Positions 8,695 to 17,577 of a DNA stretch of 64,000 bases are shown here, in pieces. Position 1 is the stretch's first letter, and the number at the start of each line of letters is the position of its first letter. The translations under genes were made by a program, and so were the position numbers. Where the stretch lies: positions 6,627,501 through 6,691,500 of the forward strand of contig NZ_CP047146.1 of assembly GCF_009834125.1 (NCBI RefSeq), read 5' to 3'. This stretch comes from Streptomyces sp. GS7. Its GTDB lineage: Bacteria > Actinomycetota > Actinomycetes > Streptomycetales > Streptomycetaceae. Under the pieces are notes generated by a model. That model saw nothing but the letters and a program-made list of their open reading frames with translations. It was not told the origin of the DNA and searched no databases.

Positions 8695-11436
8695 TCACAG
8701 CCACTCGCCGAACCGCCGGATGTACCAGCTCTTCACCCCCTGCGTCAGCAGGCAGTACGCCGCCAACGTCCCGGCCAGCCACGGGAAGTAGCTCATCGGC
8801 AGCGCCTGCATGCCGAGCACACCGGCCAGCGGCGAGAACGGCAGCCACAGGCCGACCGCCATGACCAGCACGGTCATCAGCAGGACGGGGAAGGTGGCGC
8901 GGGACCGGAGGAACGGGATCCGGCGGGTGCGCAGCATGTGGACGACCAGGGTCTGGGTGAGCAGGCCCTCGACGAACCAGCCGGACTGGAACAGCGCCTG
9001 GTGCAGCTCGCTGTCGGCCCCGAAGACATGCCACATCAGCAGGAACGTGGTGATGTCGAAGACCGAGCTGGTCGGACCGAGGACCAGCATGAAGCGGCCG
9101 ATGCCCCTGGCGTCCCAGGTGCGCGGGGTGCGGAGGTATTCCCTGTCCATCCGGTCCCAGGGCGTGGCCAGTTGGGAAATGTCGTAGCAGAGGTTCTGGA
9201 CGAGCAGCTGCATGGCCAGCATGGGCTGGAAGGGGATGAACGCGGAGGCCGCCAGCACCGAGAAGACGTTCCCGAAGTTCGAGGAGGCGGTCATCTTGAG
9301 GTACTTGATGGTGTTGCCGAACGTCAGCCGGCCGCGCAGCACGCCCTGTTCCAGAACCGTGAGGTCCTTCTCCAGCAGGATGATGTCGGCGGACTCCTTG
9401 GCGATGTCGACGGCGGTGTCGACGGAGATCCCGACGTCCGCGTCGCGCAGCGCGGCGGCGTCGTTGATGCCGTCGCCGAGGAACCCGACGGTGTGCCCGT
9501 CGGCCTTCAGGGCGCGCACGATGCGGGCCTTCTGCACGGGGTTGACCTTGGCGAACAGGGTGGCCTTCCGGGCCACTTGGAGCAGTTCGAGGTCGTCGAG
9601 CGCATCGATGTCGGTGCCGGTGACGACGGTGCCGACGTCGATGCCGACGTCCGAGCAGACCCGGGCGGCGACCAGTTCGTTGTCGCCGGTGACGACCTTC
9701 ACCGCGATGCCGTTGTCGGCGAGTTGGCGCAGCGCCTCGGCGGCGTCCTGCTTCGGCGGGTCGAGGAAGGCGAGGAACCCGATCAGGGTCAGCCCGTCCT
9801 CGTCGGCGACGGTGTAGTTCTCGCGGGCGGCGGGCAGGGTGCGGGTCGCCACCGCCAGCACCCGCAGGCCCTGGCGGTTGTGGTCCTGCGCGGTGCGCAG
9901 CACCTGGGCGCGCAGGGCGTCGGTCAGCGCGACGGGCTCGCCGCCGTACGTCACCCGGCCGCACAGCGCGAGGACTTCCTCGACGGCGCCCTTGGTGATC
10001 ATCACGTGCTCCTCGGCGGGGCCGCCGAGGTCGTTGCGGCGCAGCACCACCGACATCCGCCGTCGCGCGAAGTCGAAGGGGATCTCGTCGACCAGCGTGA
10101 AGCGGGCGTCGACGACAACCTCCTCGGCCTCGTGCACCCGGTCGATGACGGCCCGGTCCATCAGGTTGCGCAGCCCGGTCTGGAAGTGGCTGTTGAGGTA
10201 GGCGTACTCCAGGACCTCGGTGTCGGCCCGGCCGTGGACGTCGAGGTAGCGGTCGAGGACGATCCGGTCCTCGGTGAGGGTGCCGGTCTTGTCCGTGCAC
10301 AGCACGTCCATGGCGCCGAGGTTCTGGATGGCGTTGAGGTGCTTGACGACGACCTTGCGGCGGGACAGGGCGACCGCGCCGCGGGCCAGGTTGGTGGTGA
10401 CGACCATCGGCAGCATCTCGGGGGTGAGGCCGACGGCCACCGCGACCGCGAAGGTGAAGGCTTCGGCCCAGTCGCCCTTGGTGAGCCCGTTGATCAGGAA
10501 GACCACCGGGACCATCACCGTCATGAAGCGGATCAGCAGGAAGCTGACCTTCTTGACGCCGGTGTCGAAGCTGGTCTCCGGGCGCTCACCGGCGAGCGAA
10601 CCGGCCATGGAGCCGAAGTAGGTGTCCGCGCCGGTGGCCACGACCACGCCGGTCGCGCTGCCGGAGGTCACCGATGTACCGGTCAGGACGAGGTTGCCGG
10701 CCTCGACCGGGTCGCGGGTCTCGCGCTGCCCCTGGTCCCCTGCGCGGGTGTCCGCCTTGGCGACCGGCAGCGACTCGCCGGACAACGCGGCCTGATTGAC
10801 CATCAGGTCCTTGGCGGTGAGCAGCCGCAGATCGGCCGGGACCAGGTCGCCGGCGGCCAGCCGGACGACGTCCCCCGTGACCACGCCGTCCATGGGGATC
10901 TCCACAGTGGTGGCCAGCCGTCCGCGGCCGGCCCGGCGCTGCACGGCAGTCGTGGTGGTGACCAGCTCGCGCAGCGCGGCGGCCGAGCTGCCGGAGCGGT
11001 ACTCCTGCCAGAACCGCAGCCCCACGCTGATCAGCACCATCGCGCCGAGGATCGGGATCTTCGGGTCGAACGGCTCGACGTCCGCGACCTGGAGCCACTG
11101 CCCGTACATCACGGCGACCAGCACCGCCAGTACGAGGATGAACGGGTTCCAGAACGCCTTCGCGAGCTGCACGTACCAGCGCGGCGCGTTCTCCTGGGCG
11201 ATGACGTTGGCGCCGTCGCGCTCCAGCCGCGCCACGGCCTCGCCGTACGTCAGACCGGCCGGGGTGCTCCCGAGGTCCTGGAGGACCTGGTCGGCGGGGC
11301 GGGCGCTGACCTCGGCGAGCCGGTCGGCGACCAGGCGGGTGCGGGCCGCCAGCTCGGCGGCCTTCCTCTCCCGACGGGGGCGGCGGCCCGGCGGAGCGAG
11401 CTTCTCCGGGGTGAGCAGGTCGGTCGTGTTGCTCAT
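8695..11436 (-). CDS. mgtA: Magnesium-translocating P-type ATPase (MgtA/MgtB type)
   Basis: 913 residues, close to the usual length, ATG at 11436 with AGGAGG upstream. It has the P3B-type P-ATPase layout: N-terminal cation-ATPase domain, actuator domain with 'NQAALSGESLPVAK', phosphorylation motif DKTGTLTED, nucleotide-binding domain, hinge 'VVTGDNELVAARVCSDVGI' and 'GFLGDGINDAAALRDADVGI', then C-terminal membrane helices. It imports Mg2+ across the plasma membrane at the cost of ATP. The gene stands alone, with a 5' region of several hundred bases holding a candidate leader peptide and hairpins. In other bacteria mgtA is controlled by Mg2+-sensing leaders. I found no M-box here, unlike at 43527-43681. 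Confidence 0.95.
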   Translation of the reverse strand: MSNTTDLLTPEKLAPPGRRPRRERKAAELAARTRLVADRLAEVSARPADQVLQDLGSTPAGLTYGEAVARLERDGANVIAQENAPRWYVQLAKAFWNPFILVLAVLVAVMYGQWLQVADVEPFDPKIPILGAMVLISVGLRFWQEYRSGSSAAALRELVTTTTAVQRRAGRGRLATTVEIPMDGVVTGDVVRLAAGDLVPADLRLLTAKDLMVNQAALSGESLPVAKADTRAGDQGQRETRDPVEAGNLVLTGTSVTSGSATGVVVATGADTYFGSMAGSLAGERPETSFDTGVKKVSFLLIRFMTVMVPVVFLINGLTKGDWAEAFTFAVAVAVGLTPEMLPMVVTTNLARGAVALSRRKVVVKHLNAIQNLGAMDVLCTDKTGTLTEDRIVLDRYLDVHGRADTEVLEYAYLNSHFQTGLRNLMDRAVIDRVHEAEEVVVDARFTLVDEIPFDFARRRMSVVLRRNDLGGPAEEHVMITKGAVEEVLALCGRVTYGGEPVALTDALRAQVLRTAQDHNRQGLRVLAVATRTLPAARENYTVADEDGLTLIGFLAFLDPPKQDAAEALRQLADNGIAVKVVTGDNELVAARVCSDVGIDVGTVVTGTDIDALDDLELLQVARKATLFAKVNPVQKARIVRALKADGHTVGFLGDGINDAAALRDADVGISVDTAVDIAKESADIILLEKDLTVLEQGVLRGRLTFGNTIKYLKMTASSNFGNVFSVLAASAFIPFQPMLAMQLLVQNLCYDISQLATPWDRMDREYLRTPRTWDARGIGRFMLVLGPTSSVFDITTFLLMWHVFGADSELHQALFQSGWFVEGLLTQTLVVHMLRTRRIPFLRSRATFPVLLMTVLVMAVGLWLPFSPLAGVLGMQALPMSYFPWLAGTLAAYCLLTQGVKSWYIRRFGEWL

Positions 11437-11463
11437 GGCGAAATAACCTCCTGAGGCGCAAAT

Positions 11464-11621
11464 GGGCAGGCCGGAATGACCGGCGGCAGGGCGGCGGAAT
11501 CGCCGTTTCGCTATTCCGTCGCACTGTTTTCGGGCAGGCCGGAATGGCCACTGCGCAGAGAGCAGGGAAAAGAGAGAACCGCGGTGACTGCGATAACTGC
11601 GGCGACCGCGGCATCACCGCG
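11464..11621 (-). promoter_or_regulatory. Structured mgtA leader: repeated 15-mer and long-range hairpin
   Basis: The 15-mer GGGCAGGCCGGAATG (plus strand) occurs at 11464-11478 and again at 11532-11546. Further upstream an 8-bp inverted repeat (CGCGGTGA 11580-11587, TCACCGCG 11614-11621) can fold in the mgtA transcript. These lie between the candidate leader peptide and the mgtA start. A regulatory role is inferred, not shown. Confidence 0.3.
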
Positions 11622-11780
11622 ATGAAGGGCAGCGCGAAACCGCTCGGGGCGGCCGGGAGCCGCGTTCCGGAGATGCGCTACGGAGCCGGATCAGCGGGCA
11701 GCGGGAAGCGCCCTCAGGTCACCGGCGGAAGAACGCGCGCAGCAAAGGTGCGCGGAAGAAGGCCCGGAGAGAGCGGGCGA

Positions 11781-11825
11781 TCAGTGCGCGGCATCACTGC
11801 GGCAAGGACTTCCTTCGGGACTCAT
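11781..11825 (-). CDS. Candidate 14-residue leader peptide upstream of mgtA
   Basis: ATG at 11825 is preceded at good spacing by GAGGAGGTG, one of the strongest Shine-Dalgarno matches in the window. It opens the short frame MSPEGSPCRSDAAH followed by TGA. The frame lies 345 nt upstream of mgtA on the same strand. Two prolines fall in the first seven codons, which recalls the proline-rich MgtL leader of enteric mgtA, where slow proline decoding signals low Mg2+. The similarity is only in layout and composition. An alternative is that this is the start region of an unrelated or decayed frame. Confidence 0.4.
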   Translation of the reverse strand: MSPEGSPCRSDAAH

Positions 11826-11859
11826 CCCGATCACCTCCTCGCTCGCGCGGACACCGGCG

Positions 11860-11880
11860 GGTGCCACTCAGATGGGCACC
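11860..11880. promoter_or_regulatory. Inverted repeat just upstream of the mgtA leader ORF
   Basis: GGTGCC (11860-11865) and GGCACC (11875-11880) form a 6-bp dyad with a 9-nt spacer, about 35 nt before the leader ATG. On the minus strand a TTGACG lies just before it (11881-11886). It could be an operator or the first hairpin of the leader. Confidence 0.3.
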
Positions 11881-11972
11881 GTCAACTCCGTATCCTGCCA
11901 TACGCACCGGAGCGACCCGTCGTCCTTTCGGCCCATTCCCGCGAATATCCGGTGTGATCTGCGTCGCGTTCA

Positions 11973-12054
11973 CCAGTGTTTTTGCGGCCGCGCCAGTGTT
12001 TTTGCGGCCGCTCTCACCGTGGCTTTCGCAGTGGCTTTCGCGGTGGCTTTCGCC
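11973..12054. repeat. Two short tandem-repeat arrays
   Basis: CCAGTGTTTTTGCGGCCGC occurs twice in tandem with a 20-bp period (11973-12011). A 12-mer GTGGCTTTCGCN follows three times (12019-12054). The T-runs are unusual for this GC content. On the minus strand an 80-codon frame (11970-12212) reads the arrays as repeated Ala-Lys-Ala-Thr units. I do not call a gene: it lacks a clear ribosome binding site and family. The rest of 11881-12242 has no other supported gene. Confidence 0.7.
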
Positions 12055-12242
12055 GCCGATTTCGCACCGGTACCGAGTGCCCCTGACGAAAAGGCGACGG
12101 CACGGGCGCGCCCCCCGAAGGGATATCGCGCCCGTGCCGTAACGGCCCGCAGGCCCGGCCGCGGGGCCGGCGGCGTCAGGTGCGCCGGTCCCGCGGATGT
12201 TGCCGGCCCCAAGTCCCGCCGGACTCCGGGCCGCCCGGGTCC

Positions 12243-13436
12243 TCAGGCCACCGACCCGATCCGCCCCACCGGCCGGGCCGTGTCGTGGTGGATGGGGGTG
12301 TGCGCACCGGTCAGCGGAGCGCCGGTGCCGCCGCGGCGGTTGGCGACGATCTCGGCGGCGATGGACAGCGCGGTCTCCTCGGGCGTCCGCGCGCCGAGGT
12401 CCAGCCCTATCGGCGAGCGGAGCCGGTTGAGCTCGATCTCGGTGAGGCCGACGTCGCGCAGCCGCTGCTGGCGGTCGAGGTGGGTGCGGCGCGAGCCCAT
12501 GGCGCCGACGTAGGCGACCGGGAGCTTGAGCGCCCGTTCCAGCAGCGGGACGTCGAACTTGGCGTCGTGGGTGAGGACGCACAACACCGCGCGGGAGTCG
12601 AGGTGTTGGGAGTCGAGGTAGCGGTGCGGCCAGTCGACGACGATCTCGTCGGCGTCCGGGAAGCGGGTCCGGGTCGCGAAGACGGGGCGGGCGTCGCAGA
12701 CGGTGACGTGGTAGTTGAGGAACTTGCCGACCCGGACCAGCGCGGACGCGAAGTCGATGGCGCCGAAGACGATCATCCGGGGCGCGGGGACGGAGGATTC
12801 GACGAGGAGGACGACCGGCGTCCCGCACCGCGAACCCTCCACCCCGATCTCCAGGGTCGTGGTGCGCCCGGCGTCCAGCAGGGCGCGGGCCTCCTCGGCC
12901 GCGGTGCGGTCGAGGGCGGGGTGCCCGCCGAGGGTGCCGGTATGGCTGCCGTCGGGACGGACGAGGAGGGCGTTGCCGACCAGTTCGGCCGGGCCCTCGA
13001 CGATCCGCGCGACCGCCGCCGCGTCCCCTGATGCGGCGGCGGCCAGCGCGGCGGCGAGCGTGGTGGCGGTGCTGTCCACCCCGTGCCCCCCGGAGCCGCT
13101 GTCCGCAGCGGTTCCGGGGGCGCTCACCTGTACCGGAGTGATGAGGATGTCGATGATGCCGCCGCAGGTCAGGCCCACGGCGAAGGCGTCCTCATCGCTG
13201 TAGCCGAAGCGCTCCAGGACCGGTTCGCCGGTCCGAAGTGCCTCCTGGCACAGCTCGTAGACCGCTCCCTCCACGCACCCGCCGGAGACCGACCCGATCG
13301 CCGTGCCGTCGCTGTCGACGGCGAGGGCGGCTCCGGGCTGGCGGGGCGCGCTGCCGTTGGTGGCCACCACGGTGGCCACGGCGAAGGCGCGTCCCTGCTC
13401 GACCCACCGGTTCAACTCTTCGGCGATGTCCAGCAT
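12243..13436 (-). CDS. xdhC: XdhC/CoxI family molybdoenzyme maturation factor
   Basis: 397 residues, ATG at 13436 with AGGAG 6 nt upstream. The N-terminal XdhC_CoxI domain has 'VATVVATNGSAPRQPGAALA' and 'GSVSGGCVEGAVYE'. The C-terminal Rossmann-like domain has 'VFGAIDFASALVRVGKFL', 'DARPVFATRTRFPDADEIV' and 'VGAMGSRRTH'. XdhC proteins bind and help sulfurate the molybdenum cofactor before its insertion into xanthine dehydrogenase. It lies downstream of the purine permease (35-nt gap), and the xanthine dehydrogenase genes follow on the same strand, which fits this role. Confidence 0.92.
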   Translation of the reverse strand: MLDIAEELNRWVEQGRAFAVATVVATNGSAPRQPGAALAVDSDGTAIGSVSGGCVEGAVYELCQEALRTGEPVLERFGYSDEDAFAVGLTCGGIIDILITPVQVSAPGTAADSGSGGHGVDSTATTLAAALAAAASGDAAAVARIVEGPAELVGNALLVRPDGSHTGTLGGHPALDRTAAEEARALLDAGRTTTLEIGVEGSRCGTPVVLLVESSVPAPRMIVFGAIDFASALVRVGKFLNYHVTVCDARPVFATRTRFPDADEIVVDWPHRYLDSQHLDSRAVLCVLTHDAKFDVPLLERALKLPVAYVGAMGSRRTHLDRQQRLRDVGLTEIELNRLRSPIGLDLGARTPEETALSIAAEIVANRRGGTGAPLTGAHTPIHHDTARPVGRIGSVA

Positions 13437-13471
13437 GTCGGTCTCCTAACGGATGGGGAGCAGAGCGGGCG

Positions 13472-14932
13472 TTACTTGATGCCCAGCCACTGCTCGATCG
13501 GATGGAGCGAGAAGTAGACGAGGAAGATCCCGGTCAGCACCCACATGAAACCGCCGATCTCGCGCCACTTGCCCTGGGCCGCCTTGATGGCGGTGTAGGC
13601 GACGACGCCGGCACCGACACCGGTGGTGATCTGGTAAGTGAACGGCATCAGGGCGACGGTCAGGAAGACCGGCACGGACACCGCGCGGTCCTTCCAGTCC
13701 ACATGGCCGGCGACGCTCATCATCATGGAGCCGATGACGACGAGAGCGGCGGCGGCCACCTGGGCCGGCACGAGCTGGGTGACCGGGGTGAAGAACAGGC
13801 AGGCCGCGAAGAGCAGACCGGTGACGACGGACGAGAGCCCCGTGCGGGCACCTTCGCCGACGCCGCTGGCCGACTCGATGAACACGGTCTGGCCGGAGCT
13901 GCCGGTGAGACCGCCGATGGCTCCACCGGCGCCGTCCACGAACAGCGCCTTGGACAGGCCCGGCATCCGGCCCTTGTCGTCGGCCAGCTTGGCCTCCGTG
14001 CCGACGCCGATGATGGTGGCCATGGCGTCGAAGAAGCCGGCCAGCACCAGGGTGAAGACGATCATGCCGACGCTGAGGGCGCCGATGGAGCCCCAGCCGC
14101 CGAACTGCACATGGCCGAAGAGTCCGAAGTCCGGCATCGACACCGCGCTGCCGTTCAGCGCCGGAGGCGTACCGCCCCAGTCCTTGGCGGTCAGGCCGCC
14201 GAGCTTGGTGGCGGCGATGGAGAACACCGAGCCGACGACGATGCCGATGAGGATGGCGCCGGGGACCTTGCGGGCCTGCAGCATGAAGATCAGCAGCAGG
14301 GTGAGGCAGAAGAACAGGACGGGCCAGCCGGAGAGGTTGCCGGTGGTGCCGAGGGTGACCGGGGTGCCGATGCCCTTGCCGACGAACCCGGCCTTCACCA
14401 GGCCGATCAGGGCGACGAACATGCCGATGCCCATGGTGATCGCGTGCTTGAGGGCGAGCGGGATGGCGTTCATGACCATCTCCCGCAGGCCGGTGACGAC
14501 CAGCAGGCAGATGACGACGCCGTACATCACGCACATGCCCATGGCCTGCGGCCAGGTCATGTTGGGGACGACCTGGGTGGTCAGGGCCGCGGAGACGTTC
14601 AGGCCCGCCGCGAGTGCCAGCGGGACCTTGCCGATGAAGCCCATCAGCAGGGTGCATATCGCGGCGCCGAGCGCGGTGGCGGTGACCAGGCCGGCGTGCG
14701 GGAGGGTGTTCTTGTGGACGTCCTGGACCGAGCCCAGAATGACCGGGTTGAGAAGCAGGATGTAACACATCGCCATGAAGGTGGTGATGCCGCCGCGCAT
14801 TTCCCGCGCGAGGGACGACCCTCTGTCGGAGATGTGGAAGTACCGGTCGAGCCAGGACCGGCCGGCGGGCTGACGCGAGCCCTCGCCCGCGTCTTCCGCC
14901 GTGGTCAACGGCTCAGTGGACTGCTGGGTCAT
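13472..14932 (-). CDS. NCS2-type purine permease (AzgA-like)
   Basis: 486 residues, ATG at 14932. Polytopic membrane protein with about 12-14 hydrophobic segments. The N-terminal 'GGITTFMAMCYILLLNPVIL' and the segment 'GQTVFIESASGVGEGARTGL' match the AzgA branch of the NCS2/NAT superfamily, which takes up adenine, guanine or hypoxanthine with protons. It lies between the xanthine dehydrogenase genes and xdhC on the same strand, so it probably brings in the purine that they oxidise. A 255-bp gap and a terminator upstream suggest its own promoter. Confidence 0.9.
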   Translation of the reverse strand: MTQQSTEPLTTAEDAGEGSRQPAGRSWLDRYFHISDRGSSLAREMRGGITTFMAMCYILLLNPVILGSVQDVHKNTLPHAGLVTATALGAAICTLLMGFIGKVPLALAAGLNVSAALTTQVVPNMTWPQAMGMCVMYGVVICLLVVTGLREMVMNAIPLALKHAITMGIGMFVALIGLVKAGFVGKGIGTPVTLGTTGNLSGWPVLFFCLTLLLIFMLQARKVPGAILIGIVVGSVFSIAATKLGGLTAKDWGGTPPALNGSAVSMPDFGLFGHVQFGGWGSIGALSVGMIVFTLVLAGFFDAMATIIGVGTEAKLADDKGRMPGLSKALFVDGAGGAIGGLTGSSGQTVFIESASGVGEGARTGLSSVVTGLLFAACLFFTPVTQLVPAQVAAAALVVIGSMMMSVAGHVDWKDRAVSVPVFLTVALMPFTYQITTGVGAGVVAYTAIKAAQGKWREIGGFMWVLTGIFLVYFSLHPIEQWLGIK

Positions 14933-15156
14933 GGTGCCTTACTCCCAAGGTTCACAGGGGCACTCGCATCGGTGACACGAGATTTGGGATGGATATTCGG
15001 CTGCACGACCCGGGGGACGGCCCGAGACGAACGGGGTGCTGCCGGCCCCTTGCTGGAGCAGGTCAGCTACTGCGTGATGCGGGGAGATCTCCGGACGGTG
15101 CGCTGAGGAGGACGGACAGGGACACCCCTGAAACGCACCGCCCGGAGGCGTGGGGA

Positions 15157-15177
15157 CCTGGGGAGGGTGGCCCCAGG
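15157..15177. terminator. Terminator of the xanthine dehydrogenase operon
   Basis: CCTGGGG (15157-15163) and CCCCAGG (15171-15177) form a perfect 7-bp stem with a 7-nt loop, 10 nt beyond the stop of the molybdenum subunit gene. The remaining gap to 14932 presumably holds the permease promoter. Confidence 0.6.
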
Positions 15178-15187
15178 CGGTATGCGG

Positions 15188-17575
15188 TTAGGTGCCGGTG
15201 AGGTGCTCGGGGCGTACCGGCGTCTTGTTGAGCTCCAGCCCGGTCGCGTTCCGGATCGCCGCGAGGACGGCCGGGGTGGACGACAGGGTGGGGGCCTCGC
15301 CGATGCCGCGCAGCCCGTAAGGGGCGTGCTCGTCGGCGAGTTCGAGCACGTCGACCGGGATGGACGGCGTGTCGAGAATCGTGGGGATGAGGTAGTCCGT
15401 GAAGGAGGGGTTGCGCACCTTCGCGGTCTTGGGGTCGACGATGATCTCCTCCATGACCGCCACGCCCAGGCCCTGGGTGGTGCCACCCTGGATCTGGCCG
15501 ACGACGGACAGCGGGTTGAGCGCCTTGCCGACGTCCTGTGCCACCGCCAGCTCGATGACCTTGACCAGGCCGAGCTCGGTGTCCACCTCCACGACCGCGC
15601 GGTGGGCCGCGAAGGAGTACTGGACGTGGCCGTTGCCCTGGCCGGTGACCAGGTCGAACGCCTCGGTGGGCCGGTGCCGGAACTCCAGCTCCAGGTCGAT
15701 CGCCTCGCCCTCCAGGACGTCGACGAGATCGGCCAGCACCTCACCGCCGTCGGTGACGACCTTGCCGCCCTCCAGCAGCAGTTCGGCGGTGGCCCACGCG
15801 GGGTGGTAGGTGCCGAACTTGGCGCGGCCCAGTTGCAGGACCTTCTCGCGCACCGCCTCGCAGGTGTTCTTCACCGCGCCGCCGGTCATGTACGTCTGCC
15901 GGGAGGCGGAGGTGGAGCCGGCGGAGCCGACCTGGGTGTCGGCGGGGTGGATGGTGACCTGCTCGACGCCGAGTTCGGTGCGGGCGATCTGGGCGTGGAC
16001 GGTGACACCGCCCTGGCCGACCTCCGCCATCGCGGTGTGCACGGTGGCGACCGGCACGCCGGCCAGTACCTCCATGCGGACCCGGGCGGTGGAGTAGTCG
16101 TCGAAGCCCTCGGAGAAGCCGACGTTCTTGATGCCGACGGCGTAGCCGACACCGCGGACGACGCCCTCGCCGTGCGTGGTGTTGGACAGGCCGCCGGGCA
16201 GCGCCCGGACGTCGGCGCCCTCGCCGGCCGCCAGCCACTGCTGCTCCGGGGGAAGCGGCATCGCCTTGATGCGCCGGAGGAGTTCGGCGACCGGGGCCGG
16301 CGAGTCGACCGGCTGCCCGGTCGGCATGATGGTGCCCTGCTCCATGGCGTTGAGCTGCCGGAACTCGACCGGGTCCATGCCCAGCTTCTTGGCGAGCTTG
16401 TCCATCTGCGCCTCGTACGCGAAGCACGCCTGGACCGCGCCGAAGCCGCGCATCGCGCCGCACGGCGGGTTGTTGGAGTAGAGCGCGATCGCCTCGATCT
16501 CCACGTCGTCGACGACGTACGGGCCGACCGCGAGGGACGAGGCGTTGCCGACGACCGCCGGGGAGGCGGAGGCGTAGGCGCCGCCGTCCAGGACGATCCG
16601 GCACTTCAGGTGGGTGAGCTTGCCGTCCTTGGTGGCGCCGTGCTCGTACCAGAGCTTGGCCGGGTGCCGGTGGACGTGCCCGAAGAAGGACTCGAACCGG
16701 TTGTAGACGATCTTGACGGGCTTGCCGGTGCGCAGCGCCAGGAGGCAGGCGTGGATCTGCATCGACAGGTCCTCGCGACCGCCGAACGCGCCGCCGACGC
16801 CGGAGAGCGTCATCCGCACCTTCTCCTCGGGCAGGCCGAGGACCGGGGCGATCTGGCGGAGGTCGGAGTGCAGCCACTGGGTGGCGACGTAGAGGTCGAC
16901 ACCGCCGTCCTCACCGGGCACCGCCAGACCGGACTCCGGGCCGAGGAACGCCTGGTCCTGCATGCCGAAGACGTACTCGCCGGAGACGATGACGTCGGCC
17001 TTCTTCGCGGCCTCGGCGGCGTTGCCGCGGATGATCGGCTGCCGGTGGACGATGTTGGGGTGCGGTACGTGGCCGATGTGGTGGTCGTCGCGGCCCTCGT
17101 GGACCAGCGGCGCGCCCTCGGCGGTCGCCGACGCCTCGTCGGTGACCAGCGGCAGCTGCCGGTACTCGATCCTGATCTTGGCGGCGGCGCGCCGCGCGGT
17201 CTCCGGGTGGTCGGCGGCGACCAGCGCGACCGGCTCACCGTGGTGCCGTACCTTGCCGTGCGCGAGAACCGGCGTGTCCTGGATCTCCAGGCCGTAGTTC
17301 TTCACGTCGGTGGGCAGGTCGTCGTAGGTGAGGACGGCGTAGACACCGGAGGTCGCCAGCGCCTCGGAGGTGTCGATGGAGACGATCTCGGCGTGCGCCT
17401 CGGTGGAGCGGAGCGTGAAGCCCCACAGCATGTCCTCGTGCCACATGTCCGAGGAGTACGCGAACTCACCGGTCACCTTGAGGGTGCCGTCCGGGCGGAG
17501 CGTGGAGGCGCCGATGCCGGCGTCGGTCTTGCCGCCCTGGGTGAGGTTGGTGGGTGTACGGGTGGCACCAGCCAT
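15188..17575 (-). CDS. Xanthine dehydrogenase, molybdopterin-binding large subunit
   Basis: 795 residues from ATG at 17575 (MAGATRTPTNLTQGGKTDAG). Visible motifs of the xanthine oxidase family: the a/b hammerhead domain ('GEFAYSSDMWHEDMLWG', 'VYAVLTYDDLPTDVKNYGLE'), 'GVGGAFGGREDLSMQIHACL' in the molybdopterin domain, 'GQGGVTVHAQIARTELGVE', and the C-terminal 'GLRGIGEAPTLSSTPAVLAAI' with the catalytic glutamate of the GxGE motif. It hydroxylates hypoxanthine/xanthine at the Mo centre and passes electrons to the Fe-S and FAD subunits. The start lies 2 nt after the stop of the Fe-S gene, so the three subunits form one operon. Confidence 0.94.
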   Translation of the reverse strand: MAGATRTPTNLTQGGKTDAGIGASTLRPDGTLKVTGEFAYSSDMWHEDMLWGFTLRSTEAHAEIVSIDTSEALATSGVYAVLTYDDLPTDVKNYGLEIQDTPVLAHGKVRHHGEPVALVAADHPETARRAAAKIRIEYRQLPLVTDEASATAEGAPLVHEGRDDHHIGHVPHPNIVHRQPIIRGNAAEAAKKADVIVSGEYVFGMQDQAFLGPESGLAVPGEDGGVDLYVATQWLHSDLRQIAPVLGLPEEKVRMTLSGVGGAFGGREDLSMQIHACLLALRTGKPVKIVYNRFESFFGHVHRHPAKLWYEHGATKDGKLTHLKCRIVLDGGAYASASPAVVGNASSLAVGPYVVDDVEIEAIALYSNNPPCGAMRGFGAVQACFAYEAQMDKLAKKLGMDPVEFRQLNAMEQGTIMPTGQPVDSPAPVAELLRRIKAMPLPPEQQWLAAGEGADVRALPGGLSNTTHGEGVVRGVGYAVGIKNVGFSEGFDDYSTARVRMEVLAGVPVATVHTAMAEVGQGGVTVHAQIARTELGVEQVTIHPADTQVGSAGSTSASRQTYMTGGAVKNTCEAVREKVLQLGRAKFGTYHPAWATAELLLEGGKVVTDGGEVLADLVDVLEGEAIDLELEFRHRPTEAFDLVTGQGNGHVQYSFAAHRAVVEVDTELGLVKVIELAVAQDVGKALNPLSVVGQIQGGTTQGLGVAVMEEIIVDPKTAKVRNPSFTDYLIPTILDTPSIPVDVLELADEHAPYGLRGIGEAPTLSSTPAVLAAIRNATGLELNKTPVRPEHLTGT

Positions 17576-17577
17576 GG

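Noticed and set aside
8344..11454. Very long plus-strand open frame (1036 codons) opposite mgtA, and similar long antisense frames elsewhere
   Set aside because: They mirror confidently identified genes on the other strand, have no family motifs and biased His/Asp/Gly or Arg/Pro composition. They result from high GC codon bias.
11437..11880. M-box riboswitch upstream of mgtA
   Set aside because: I looked for the GGTGAGGC and AGTGCYAAAGCTCT cores on the minus strand and found neither, unlike at 43527-43681.
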